64,000 nucleotides of DNA from Lachnoclostridium sp. (lineage in GTDB: Bacteria; Bacteroidota; Bacteroidia; Bacteroidales; Muribaculaceae). Below, one piece after another: positions 9,097 through 16,637 of the stretch (within the stretch, counting starts at the first letter, position 1; every line of letters starts with the position of its first letter). Location: positions 915,852 through 979,851 of the forward strand of contig JAMPAP010000001.1 of NCBI GenBank assembly GCA_023667185.1, in the 5' to 3' direction. Below the pieces are notes generated by a model, which saw nothing but the letters and a program-made list of their open reading frames with translations, searched no databases and was not told the DNA's origin. Both the position numbers and the translations under genes were made by a program.

Positions 9097-11123
9097 GACT
9101 GAGGTTTTTTGATCAAACGGATATAAAGCAGGCAGGCTCCGCCGTCGTCAGTGGCGGCAGGGAGAGGATGATGGATAAGGCGCAAAGTATTCCGGCCTTT
9201 GTGCAATTTTACATTGAGAGCGTTGGAAGTGCCTGAATATGAGTCAAGGATAAATGCCCCGGCAGCTTTGACGCCATTGACGGAGAGATCAGTCAGAAAC
9301 GACTCGTTGACGATGGGACGCCAATATCCAAGGTCGATGAAATAATCCCCGGCTACCGGGATGTCGACATCGATGCGCAGGTCAGAGTTAAGGATGCGTG
9401 TCATCTCGAGATGGTCAGGCGGAGCGGGTCGGCGAGGTTTCCGGAGGTGACGGCGGCGGCGTTTTTCGACACTTTTTCGCAGCTCATGGGGAATCCGAGT
9501 ATGGTAAATCATCAATGTATCAGATGGGGAGAAGTAGAGTAGGGGCCGAGAGGGAATTGATGAGAAGCCGTCATTGTCTGAGGCTTTTACGACGGCGACG
9601 CGGAACTCAGAATCGGGGTCAAGCGTAACTGTTGCGTCGGCGATTTGACCTGCGGAAATTCCGTTGATATACAGCGAGTAACGGAATTTGTCAGAGATGT
9701 CAGGGATGCGGAATGAATTGCCGGCTAAAGGGACAGTCAAAGGCCGCGCAATAGGCCTGGGTTGCTTGTTAAGAAGGAGAGGCGATTCAGGGAGTGTATT
9801 GTTGACCAGGGTGATGGTCAGAGCGTGTTGGCCGGAGATTGATGCCGGAATTACGGGAGATGTAATGTGTTGTCCGTCAAGTTCACAGCGGGCTATGCGG
9901 TTTCCGGTGCCGTCGACGTGGATGTCGATTATTGCATCGCGGTATTCAAGGCCATGGAGCGACTTGCGACCGTGCATTGACGCGGGAATAAATGGCTTGA
10001 CAGATAGTGTTGAGTCCGAAGTGGTTATGCCAAATAAGATGTCGGTAACTATCCCTACGGCTGTGGAGCATGAAAGAGGTGACTGGGCGAGATTATCAGA
10101 TCCGGCAAGGGAGGCTATCGAAGCAGCGATGCTGTAGAGAATGGCCTGCTCGTTGGAGGCCAAACGGGCTGCGCGCCCCCATAGCAGGGAGGTAAAAGCA
10201 GTTCCGGCTTCCGGGAGCGGCACGGGGGTGGCAGCTATTAGTGACTGTGTCATCTCTCGGGTCGCCACATGGTGAATTGCTGCGAGCGCCTGGCCAATAT
10301 GGTCAATAGTGGAGACGGATACGGGATAGAAATTACCATCAAGAGCCGCAGCATAGCGACCCTGAGAAGGTATCCACAGGTGGTCGTTGACTGCTGTTGA
10401 TATTAGCGAGTGAAGGGAGTCAAGGCGCTCATGCTCGATACTCTCGTTAAGGAGAGATGCAATATTAGCGAGGTCAGAGATAGCGCTGAGCCTACTGACG
10501 GAGGTTGTCAGAGACATGAGGTTGAAGCTCTCGTGGCGAAACGATTCCGGGGCGGTTGACGGTAGCAAGCCACGGAAGAGCGTAGGCTCCTCGCAGAGCG
10601 CAACGTCGATATCGCGGTTGATGATAGTCATTCCGTTACGGTAAATGGTGGTCAACCAGTCGTCATCGCCACATATTTTATATGTATCGTAAGCGCCCGT
10701 GACCCAGTAGGGGCAGCTGGACACCAAGGGCCAGAAACGGTCAGTGACCATGCAGCTTGATGCGGCGGTCTGAAGCAGATCCATCACTTTTCCGGCATCC
10801 ACAAGTGCCAAAGACCGTGCTCCGGCTGAAATCTCCACGGCAGGATATGGCCAGGTGTCAGACTGCATCAGGAACGCCTCCACTGCCCGATTGAAGAAAT
10901 GGTCAATCAACGGCTGCGAGGACACATAGTTCAGTCGATCGTCAGGATGAATCGTGTCAGCGCTGACAGTCAGGCTGATATTATCAGTCTCTACGGAATA
11001 TGGCGTCAGTGTCAGCCCTTCAGAGCTCCAGATAGCAGATGAAGGAACAAAGTCACTGCGGTGACGACATGACGTGATCATCACCATGACTATAGCTATA
11101 AGAATGAAACATTTCCGAAGCAT
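9093..11123 (-). CDS. Glycosidase-like (alpha/alpha)6-barrel lipoprotein
   Basis: A 676-residue predicted lipoprotein (lipobox MITSC, Cys19). The central region (about 65-390) reads as a helical-barrel carbohydrate-active fold: SQPLIDHFFNRAVEAFLMQSD, SSCPYWVTGAYDTYKICGD, FRGLLPSTAPESF. The organisation is reminiscent of GH15/GH63/GH78-like glycosidases. The C-terminal third is beta-rich, ending in a CBM-like stretch (VAGDYFIDLGYWRPIVNESF). Catalytic residues could not be assigned. It is first in an overlapping trio with the phosphodiesterase and SPOR lipoprotein. A near-consensus -7 box (TATCTTCG, 11128-11135) lies just upstream. Function is uncertain; the glycosidase link rests on fold-level resemblance. 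Confidence 0.6.
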   Translation of the reverse strand: MLRKCFILIAIVMVMITSCRHRSDFVPSSAIWSSEGLTLTPYSVETDNISLTVSADTIHPDDRLNYVSSQPLIDHFFNRAVEAFLMQSDTWPYPAVEISAGARSLALVDAGKVMDLLQTAASSCMVTDRFWPLVSSCPYWVTGAYDTYKICGDDDWLTTIYRNGMTIINRDIDVALCEEPTLFRGLLPSTAPESFRHESFNLMSLTTSVSRLSAISDLANIASLLNESIEHERLDSLHSLISTAVNDHLWIPSQGRYAAALDGNFYPVSVSTIDHIGQALAAIHHVATREMTQSLIAATPVPLPEAGTAFTSLLWGRAARLASNEQAILYSIAASIASLAGSDNLAQSPLSCSTAVGIVTDILFGITTSDSTLSVKPFIPASMHGRKSLHGLEYRDAIIDIHVDGTGNRIARCELDGQHITSPVIPASISGQHALTITLVNNTLPESPLLLNKQPRPIARPLTVPLAGNSFRIPDISDKFRYSLYINGISAGQIADATVTLDPDSEFRVAVVKASDNDGFSSIPSRPLLYFSPSDTLMIYHTRIPHELRKSVEKRRRRHLRKPRRPAPPDHLEMTRILNSDLRIDVDIPVAGDYFIDLGYWRPIVNESFLTDLSVNGVKAAGAFILDSYSGTSNALNVKLHKGRNTLRLIHHPLPAATDDGGACLLYIRLIKKPQS

Positions 11124-11237
11124 GACACGAAGATAATCATTTATTTTTAATCTTAGTGACTAATCAGTGAACAAATTCAGCGACGGGCTTGTTTTAACAG
11201 CAGAAGGTTTAATAAAAATGATTTAACACGTTATATT

Positions 11238-11822
11238 ATGGCAACAAAAAGTATCAAAGGCACACAGACTGAGAAAAATCTTGTGACTTCCTATCTTGCA
11301 GAGTCAACAGCGTATTCGCGTTACACATTCTACGCATCCCAGGCCGACAAGGAAAATTACTTCCCTATCGGACAGATATTCAGAGACACAGCAGCCAATG
11401 AGCTCCGTCACTCGAAGATTTACTTCAAGTATCTCGAAGGTGGCAAGGTAGATGTCCCCATGGATGTGGATGCCGGTGTAATAGGTACTACAGCTGATAA
11501 CCTTGCACTTGCGGCTGAAGAAGAGCAGAATGAGGGCGTGGATATGTATATCAAATTTGCCGACGTGGCTGATAAAGAGGGATTTGCTGAAATCGCATCT
11601 CACTTCCGCGCTATTGCCGACATTGAAAGACGTCACCGCGACAGATTCCTTTGGTATCTTAACCAGGTAAAAACTGACACCGTATGGAAACGTGACAAAC
11701 CTATTCAGTGGCAGTGTCTCGTATGCGGTTACGTATTTGAAGGAACAGAGCCTCCAAAAGTATGCCCGGCATGTGACCATCCGTATCAGCACTATATCGC
11801 CCTTGACTACGACGAAATCTAA
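11238..11822 (+). CDS. rbr: Rubrerythrin
   Basis: A 194-residue non-haem iron protein reducing hydrogen peroxide, part of oxidative-stress defence in anaerobes. The N-terminal ferritin-like four-helix domain supplies the diiron ligands (LAESTAYSRYTFYA, ANELRHSKIYFKYLE, AEEEQNEG, DIERRHRDRF). The C-terminal rubredoxin domain holds a Cys4 iron site in CLVCGYVFEG and CPACDHP. Length and domain order match classical rubrerythrin. It is monocistronic: an ATG preceded by AT-rich DNA and a strong hairpin 11 nt after the stop. Confidence 0.97.
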   Translation: MATKSIKGTQTEKNLVTSYLAESTAYSRYTFYASQADKENYFPIGQIFRDTAANELRHSKIYFKYLEGGKVDVPMDVDAGVIGTTADNLALAAEEEQNEGVDMYIKFADVADKEGFAEIASHFRAIADIERRHRDRFLWYLNQVKTDTVWKRDKPIQWQCLVCGYVFEGTEPPKVCPACDHPYQHYIALDYDEI

Positions 11823-11833
11823 TAAGAAAATGA

Positions 11834-11882
11834 ATCAAGTAGAAGGCGAATACTAATCTGTAGTATTCGCCTTCTACTTGAT
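11834..11882. terminator. 22-bp perfect hairpin between convergent rbr and methyltransferase
   Basis: The arms 11834-11855 and 11861-11882 are perfectly complementary (22 bp) around the loop ATCTG. It lies between the convergent stop codons of rbr (11822) and the cytosine methyltransferase (11888) and can serve both strands. T-runs are weak, so it may act by stem stability. It marks the left edge of the AT-rich island. Confidence 0.75.
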
Positions 11883-11887
11883 ATCTA

Positions 11888-13270
11888 TCATATTCTTGTA
11901 TAAATTCCATTCGGTGTTTCGTCACTTAAAAGAGTTATTTTTTTATGCTTAGAAAGGAATGTGGGATCATTGTTAAATCCATTCCTAAGATGAAACTCAA
12001 GACGTTCATTAATACGTATATTCCGCTCAATCTTTCGTCGCACAATTCCTGCACATCCAGCTGGTGAAAGATAATATTTTTCTTCTGCATCCGTATCTAT
12101 AACGTCTAACAGATGTGTTAACTTATAATCATAAGTGAATGGAGACGTGTTAATATAATCGTTGTTAGTTTTAACGAATCCTTCAAGGAAGAATAATGTG
12201 TAATCAGAATCAGAATTTTTTTGAGCTGATTTAGGCAAGGTCAAATGGGTTAGATTTTGATTAATAGTGCGGTTTAAAATCCATGATACAACAGGCACAG
12301 CCCATGAGTTTCCAATCGCTTGATAACGATTAGTAACCTTGACATCTGGTGCAATATCAGTATAATTATCGGGGAAGCCCATAAGACGTTCACATTCTTT
12401 AGGCGTTAAGCGTCTGACTCGTCCATCTTGACAAACAAACAGAGAACCATTAAAAGAGGCAGCATTACCATTCCATTTAGTGCCATACGCAGCATATAAA
12501 CAATCGGAATATTGTCTAAACACTTCGACGGAGTGCCCGTTAATAGAGGCAGTTAATTCTCTTGTTTCATCAAAATCTTCATCAAATAGAGAAGGTAGAG
12601 AAGATGTAATTGAGAGAGCCAAAGGATCGGGAGTGTTTTCTCCAACTTCAAACAATACTTCATGAGGATTAAAGTTCTTTCCACCACCTATTACATATAA
12701 ACGCTTACGTTGTTGTGGTACCCCGAAATATTTGGCATCTAATACTCTCCATGCAATATTACGTTCTTTACCGAAAATTGCTCCGGCATTAGGCCATTTG
12801 CTACATACGATGGGTTTGTCAAGATCTAAGAGACCCGCAAGAAAATATCCAAAGGCATTAGTTTTGTCCTTCAGGACACCTTCTACATTTTCCCACATAA
12901 AGCAAGCTCGTGTATTCCCGATAGCGAGTCTCCTTTTATCTATAGCATTTAAGATGTCGATGTATTTTAATGTCAATTGACCTCTATCGTCATTAAGACC
13001 ATTTTTCCAACCCGCAAGAGAAAATGCTTGACAAGGAGTCCCTCCACATAATAAATCAGGAGTGTCTACTTTCTTATTTGCAATTAGTTGAGGAATTTCA
13101 TTCATATCTCCCAAATTGGGAATATGAGAATATTTGGCAGCTAAAAATCTTTTGGGAAAGTCAGCAATTTCTGAGAGCCATAGGGGCTTTACTCCTAAGG
13201 GCTCTAACACAAATGAGGCGGCTTCTATGCCGGAGCATACACTTCCAAATGTCTTGATATTATTTGCCAT
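11888..13270 (-). CDS. DNA (cytosine-5-)-methyltransferase
   Basis: A 460-residue C5-cytosine methyltransferase. Motif I is FGSVCSGIEAASFVL, motif IV carries the catalytic cysteine in GGTPCQAFSLAGW, motif VI is WENVEG, motif VIII QQRKRLYVIGG, and motifs IX/X are RRLTPKECERLMGFPDNYT and RYQAIGNSWAVPVVSWI. A 130-residue C-terminal extension contains YYLSPAGCAGIVRRKIERN, which resembles the tail of phage-type Dcm enzymes. The gene is AT-rich relative to the rest of the window. It lies last in a unit with an HNH endonuclease and an XRE controller, overlapping the upstream ORF by 11 nt, so it is the modification arm of a type II system. Target sequence cannot be read from sequence alone. Confidence 0.93.
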   Translation of the reverse strand: MANNIKTFGSVCSGIEAASFVLEPLGVKPLWLSEIADFPKRFLAAKYSHIPNLGDMNEIPQLIANKKVDTPDLLCGGTPCQAFSLAGWKNGLNDDRGQLTLKYIDILNAIDKRRLAIGNTRACFMWENVEGVLKDKTNAFGYFLAGLLDLDKPIVCSKWPNAGAIFGKERNIAWRVLDAKYFGVPQQRKRLYVIGGGKNFNPHEVLFEVGENTPDPLALSITSSLPSLFDEDFDETRELTASINGHSVEVFRQYSDCLYAAYGTKWNGNAASFNGSLFVCQDGRVRRLTPKECERLMGFPDNYTDIAPDVKVTNRYQAIGNSWAVPVVSWILNRTINQNLTHLTLPKSAQKNSDSDYTLFFLEGFVKTNNDYINTSPFTYDYKLTHLLDVIDTDAEEKYYLSPAGCAGIVRRKIERNIRINERLEFHLRNGFNNDPTFLSKHKKITLLSDETPNGIYTRI

Positions 13271-13691
13271 TAAGTAGTTTTATAAGTTCAGTACGCCAGC
13301 GTTCAATATCATACCATGGACATCCGATGCATCCCTTTTCAGCTAATTTACCTATTGTTGGAATCGCGGAATCCCAGTTGGGACCACCCTTATAAAAGAA
13401 TGGTATACCATAAATGATGCCACGTCTACCTGTTTGGAAGCAATTACGACATACTTCCCTTTTTTGTTGATTTCGTTGGTTGTCCAAAAGCTGAAATTTC
13501 TGAATGATTTCTTCATCGGTCATATCAATAAGATTCTCAGCTTTTGTGTCCTTATCCCATCTGACTTCGGAAAATTTATGATCTGGAATCAAGCCTTTAC
13601 GAGTTGTCGCTTTACATTCGTATGCATTTATTCCCTTCAGCAAACGTACTACCCTTGCTTTAAATTGGGAAGAGAATGTTTCGTATCCCAT
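13260..13691 (-). pseudogene. C-terminal part of HNH-type restriction endonuclease (split by apparent frameshift)
   Basis: This 143-residue ORF carries the catalytic-looking half of an HNH nuclease: AYECKATTRKGLIPDHKFSE (with the DH pair), FQLLDNQRNQQKREVC, and a four-cysteine set (CRNC and GCIGCPWYD). It starts in a different frame from the preceding 171-residue ORF and overlaps it by 43 nt. Its first residues read naturally as a continuation of that protein, so one gene with a 1-nt deletion near 13690-13700 is the simplest reading. It may still be translated from the ATG at 13691. The pairing with a cytosine methyltransferase supports a restriction role. Confidence 0.6.
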
Positions 13692-14164
13692 TTCTGAGGC
13701 TTTCGGAATGGGTAGAAGAAACGTGCCGCTTTACCATCACAATAATTACTTATCGTTGCGATAGTATATCCAGCATCTTTTATATCTTGAATTCTTCTTG
13801 CGGGATTATTATTAGGTGGAAACTTTGTGACAGGTTTAAAGGTCAAAAGAGCATAGAAAAATTCTTTTGTGACATGTGCTTTAGACTGTTCCCATATTCT
13901 ACGTTCGGCCTTTTTCCACTTTTGCATTACGGATTTTTGGAAGTATGGTTTAATGCTTTTAAGATACGCAACTAAGTTTTCTTCAGACTCAATAAAAAGG
14001 CCAGCACGACGATTTACATACGGAACAACAGTTTCCCAAGAGAATCCATCGTCTTGAATAAATGTAATATATACGTAACATTCAGATGCTTTCCCGTGAT
14101 CATGGAAATCTCCAACTTTTATGTTGGAGTCTTTCAATAGTTTAACGACTTTTTCTCTATCCAT
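13649..14164 (-). pseudogene. N-terminal part of the restriction endonuclease (wHTH region)
   Basis: A 171-residue ORF in the restriction-modification unit. Near its end it has a helix-turn-helix-like stretch ARRIQDIKDAGYTIATISNY, followed by RFFYPFRKPQK. This order (specificity/wHTH module before HNH module) fits a single endonuclease of about 300 residues. After KPQK the frame runs into a short tail ending at 13649, while the -1 frame continues as MGYETFSSQFKARVV. The start overlaps the controller stop by 8 nt (ATGGATAG). Whether the enzyme is broken, made as two chains, or produced by frameshifting is unknown. Confidence 0.55.
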
Positions 14165-14444
14165 TGTTAGACTTTGACTCTAATAGATTTATAATATCTT
14201 TGGCCGTTATGTTGTACATATTTCCTTTATACTTTATGTATATTTCTAATGAATCAGATTTTTCAAACAATTCAGTAAGTTGTACGCCCAAACATTCAGA
14301 AATACGAGTAAGCATATCCAATGTTGGAGAAACATTTCCATTAATATAATTACTCAAATTGGGTTGACTTATTCCAGATAGTTCGGAAAAAGCCTTCAAG
14401 GTCATAGACCTTTCTTTTAATATTTCACGTAATCGGAGTTTCAT
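14157..14444 (-). CDS. XRE-family HTH regulator (restriction-modification controller)
   Basis: A 95-residue DNA-binding protein with an N-terminal XRE/Cro helix-turn-helix: MTLKAFSELSGISQPNLSNY and NGNVSPTLDMLTRISECLGV (about residues 14-55). A short C-terminal arm follows. Size and position at the head of an endonuclease/methyltransferase unit match C-protein-like controllers that delay endonuclease expression. It is transcribed away from a small divergent gene. The intergenic region holds promoters for both plus AT-rich dyads that could be its operators. Confidence 0.85.
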   Translation of the reverse strand: MKLRLREILKERSMTLKAFSELSGISQPNLSNYINGNVSPTLDMLTRISECLGVQLTELFEKSDSLEIYIKYKGNMYNITAKDIINLLESKSNNG

Positions 14445-14459
14445 CGTTGCAATTTAATG

Positions 14460-14467
14460 CAAATATA
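14460..14467 (-). promoter_or_regulatory. -7 box of the restriction-modification controller
   Basis: Minus-strand TATATTTG fits TAnnTTTG, 15 nt upstream of the controller ATG (14444). The adjacent near-palindrome AATATAGTTAATTATATT (14462-14479) overlaps the promoter and is a candidate operator. Confidence 0.55.
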
Positions 14468-14517
14468 GTTAATTATATTGGATTTAGTATAATTTTATAA
14501 TAATCTTATAAGGACAC

Positions 14518-14548
14518 TTGTATTGTAATATTAAATATACTAACTTTG
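14518..14548 (+). promoter_or_regulatory. Promoter of small divergent gene (-33 TTG, -7 TAACTTTG)
   Basis: TTG at 14518-14520 and TAACTTTG at 14541-14548 are separated by 20 nt, the usual Bacteroidetes spacing. The start codon of the 81-residue ORF follows 24 nt later. Confidence 0.65.
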
Positions 14549-14572
14549 CATACAATATATATTAAATACAAT

Positions 14573-14818
14573 ATGAATAAAATTATCGAGTTTATGAGAT
14601 TATCTCTGATGGAAAAGGAAATACCTCTTTCATGGGGCATTTCGAACATAGAAATATCAAAGGATAGATTAAACTTTGATGTAGTGGCAAGTAAATATCA
14701 AGGGAAAGTAATGATTTACGAACATGAAAAGGAAATAAGTGTAAGGTTGAGAGAAAGGACAAAAACGTTTATATCTACAAAGGAACTATTATTGTGGTTG
14801 GATAATTTAATTGAATGA
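14573..14818 (+). CDS. Small hypothetical protein of the restriction-modification island
   Basis: An 81-residue ORF starting at ATG 14573 (MNKIIEFMRLSLMEKEIPLS); an upstream TTG in the same frame sits inside the promoter and is unlikely to be used. It is mixed beta/alpha with charged residues (YEHEKEISVRLRERTKTFIS) and no signal peptide or recognised motif. It is divergent from the XRE controller, shares the AT-rich composition of the island, and has a good promoter and a terminator, so it is a real gene. Possible roles include an accessory or inhibitor of the restriction-modification system, but there is no direct evidence. Confidence 0.7.
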   Translation: MNKIIEFMRLSLMEKEIPLSWGISNIEISKDRLNFDVVASKYQGKVMIYEHEKEISVRLRERTKTFISTKELLLWLDNLIE

Positions 14819-14829
14819 TAATTAATGAC

Positions 14830-14865
14830 AAAACTCCCGGCAGTCGTCCGACTTCCGGGAGTTTT
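14830..14865. terminator. Bidirectional intrinsic terminator at right edge of island
   Basis: The arms 14830-14840 (AAAACTCCCGG) and 14855-14865 (CCGGGAGTTTT) pair perfectly, with an inner AGTCG/CGACT extension. A-tract and T-tract on either side suit both strands. It lies between the convergent small gene and the rhamnulokinase paralogue. Confidence 0.85.
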
Positions 14866-14967
14866 ACTTAAATAATCAAATCAAAAATATGAAATTCCTT
14901 AACCTTTAACCTTTAGTGTGTAGTATAGATTGTCAGTATATATAGATAATTGTGTATTTGTGTGTTA

Positions 14968-16452
14968 TTATTTAGGTAGAGAGTTGAAACGTGAGTAGAT
15001 GCTGTCCCATCGTTGGGCAGTAGACGGGTCAGGCGCATATTCTTTGACTTTGGCTGAGTGACGGATCAAAGTACGTATTTCGTCGAGTGAACGCACTCTC
15101 CCGGCAGCTTTGGCCTGGAGCATAAGGTTGCCGGTGGAGGTATTTTCAGCCGGGCCGGCAATGACGCGTATCTGCAGGATGTCAGCAGTCAGACGGTTGA
15201 GCCGGTCGATAATAGAGCCTTTGCCTATGATGTGGAGGGTGTCAATGTCAAACGGTGCGAAATGGCGCAACATACTGAGCACCTGGCGGTAACGCATGGC
15301 CAGGCTGACGAGGATGCAATCGACAATCTTGCCTTGCGACTCAGGAACGCCTTGCCCTGATGCTCGGCAATACTGGCGGATGGCGTCGATCATTGATGTC
15401 GGGTTAGCGAATTCGGGAGCCTCAGGGGCGATGAGTGATTTGCCTGATTCATTTACTGAAAGCGAGGCTTTTAAGAGCGAATCGTAATCCGTAGGTTTGC
15501 CATCGCGCTGCCATTCATTGCGGCAACGTTCAAGGATGGAGAGGCCGCAGAGATGTTTGATTAGGAGAGAACTTGACTCGGCACCAGCCTGATTTGAAAA
15601 ATTGGCCACGCAGCTGTCGTCATCGATAACAGGGTCAGGCAGTTCGATACCCATAATTGACCTTAAGCCGCTGCGAAGGAAGGCAAAGCGGTGACCATCA
15701 GCGGGGATAGCCGCGATGGCCGAAGCGATGTCGTGACCGGCGACCGCCACAACCGGGATTTGTGGCATACCGGTGCGCCGGCTGACGTGTGACGATAGAC
15801 GTCCGATCACGGTGCCGGGCATTACGATAGGGGGGAAAATGTCAGTCGGAAGGTTGAGAGCCTCAAGCAAAGCCGGGTCTATACGGCGTGACTTAGGATT
15901 GAGCAGTTGGGAGGAAGAAGCAATTGTGTATTCGGTGACCTCCATACCGCAAAGTAGAAAACTGAGGGCATCCGGCAGGAACATTATTCGCCGTGCGGCA
16001 GCGAGAGCACTGTTATTGGCGCGCTGCATGGCCGAAAGCTGGAATAGCGAGTTGTAGTTCATGGCCTGTTGTCCGGTGATGTCGTAAACTTTTTCAGCGG
16101 AAATTTTCTCGGCAAAAAAGCGGGATGGCTCGCCTGCCGTACAAGGGTCATGAAAACTTAAGGGATTGGCCAGAGGGTATCCATCTTCGCCGAAGCATAC
16201 GAAGTCAGCGCCCCAGGAGTCAATTCCGATAGATGTAAGTTTGATGCCACGCGAAGCCACTATTGAAAGAGCCTTCTCGATCTCGAGGTAGATGTGTGGG
16301 AGATTCCAGAAGATGTGATTGCCTATGCTGACGGTGTCGAGGGGAAAGCGGGTGAGCGTTTCCACCTTGACGTTGTCATCTTCATTGAGTGTACCGATGA
16401 GAGTCTGACCACCGGATACACCGAGATCCACAGCAAGGAACTGAAGTTTCAT
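14968..16452 (-). CDS. Divergent rhamnulokinase paralogue (FGGY family)
   Basis: A 494-residue FGGY carbohydrate kinase most like rhamnulokinase, the second copy in this window (the canonical one is at 60132). Retained features include SIGIDSWGADFV (about 73) and the catalytic aspartate region AGHDIASAIAAIP (about 236-248). The nucleotide/sugar loops differ: DLGVSGGQ replaces DLGATSGR, FLRSGLRSIMGIE replaces FLSSGTWSLMGVE, and NQAGAESS replaces NEGGIEHT. It may phosphorylate a related sugar or be weakly active. Its promoter carries the same 21-bp-spaced repeat as the susC promoter, and it sits next to the HTCS gene, so it appears to belong to the PUL. Confidence 0.85.
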   Translation of the reverse strand: MKLQFLAVDLGVSGGQTLIGTLNEDDNVKVETLTRFPLDTVSIGNHIFWNLPHIYLEIEKALSIVASRGIKLTSIGIDSWGADFVCFGEDGYPLANPLSFHDPCTAGEPSRFFAEKISAEKVYDITGQQAMNYNSLFQLSAMQRANNSALAAARRIMFLPDALSFLLCGMEVTEYTIASSSQLLNPKSRRIDPALLEALNLPTDIFPPIVMPGTVIGRLSSHVSRRTGMPQIPVVAVAGHDIASAIAAIPADGHRFAFLRSGLRSIMGIELPDPVIDDDSCVANFSNQAGAESSSLLIKHLCGLSILERCRNEWQRDGKPTDYDSLLKASLSVNESGKSLIAPEAPEFANPTSMIDAIRQYCRASGQGVPESQGKIVDCILVSLAMRYRQVLSMLRHFAPFDIDTLHIIGKGSIIDRLNRLTADILQIRVIAGPAENTSTGNLMLQAKAAGRVRSLDEIRTLIRHSAKVKEYAPDPSTAQRWDSIYSRFNSLPK

Positions 16453-16491
16453 TCTAAATGAGGGCGTGGCAAAATGTGATTAATGATGCCA

Positions 16492-16499
16492 CAAAGATA
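16492..16499 (-). promoter_or_regulatory. -7 box of the rhamnulokinase paralogue
   Basis: Minus-strand TATCTTTG fits TAnnTTTG, 39 nt upstream of the ATG at 16452. The putative HTCS operator lies 32 nt further upstream. No -33 TTG is visible, as expected for an activator-dependent promoter. Confidence 0.65.
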
Positions 16500-16531
16500 G
16501 ACTCAGCGCGCGGGTAGTGAATTTCGGGTAT

Positions 16532-16558
16532 GTTTCAAAAGTTGTGGTGTTTGTTTCA
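16532..16558 (-). promoter_or_regulatory. Putative HTCS operator upstream of rhamnulokinase paralogue
   Basis: On the minus strand TGAAACAAA is followed by TTGAAAC, so two TGAAAC half-sites are spaced exactly 21 bp apart (16553-16558 and 16532-16537). The same 27-nt arrangement occurs upstream of the first susC. The gap to the -7 box is 32 nt. An opposite-facing version (TGGAAT at 16560-16565, TGAAAC at 16581-16586, also 21 bp apart) adjoins it. Confidence 0.55.
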
Positions 16559-16592
16559 GTGGAATTGATTTGTAAAAAAATGAAACAAGTTT

Positions 16593-16637
16593 AGTGGCGA
16601 TTAAAAATAATATGGTAAACTTTTTTTAATCGTCACT
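16593..16637 (-). terminator. Terminator-like hairpin at the end of the HTCS gene
   Basis: The arms 16593-16607 and 16623-16637 (AGTGGCGATTAAAAA with TTTTTAATCGTCACT) pair over 15 positions with one G-U. The hairpin begins at the HTCS stop codon on the minus strand. The stem core GTGACGATTAA recurs in a 36-bp palindrome at 57301. Confidence 0.6.
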
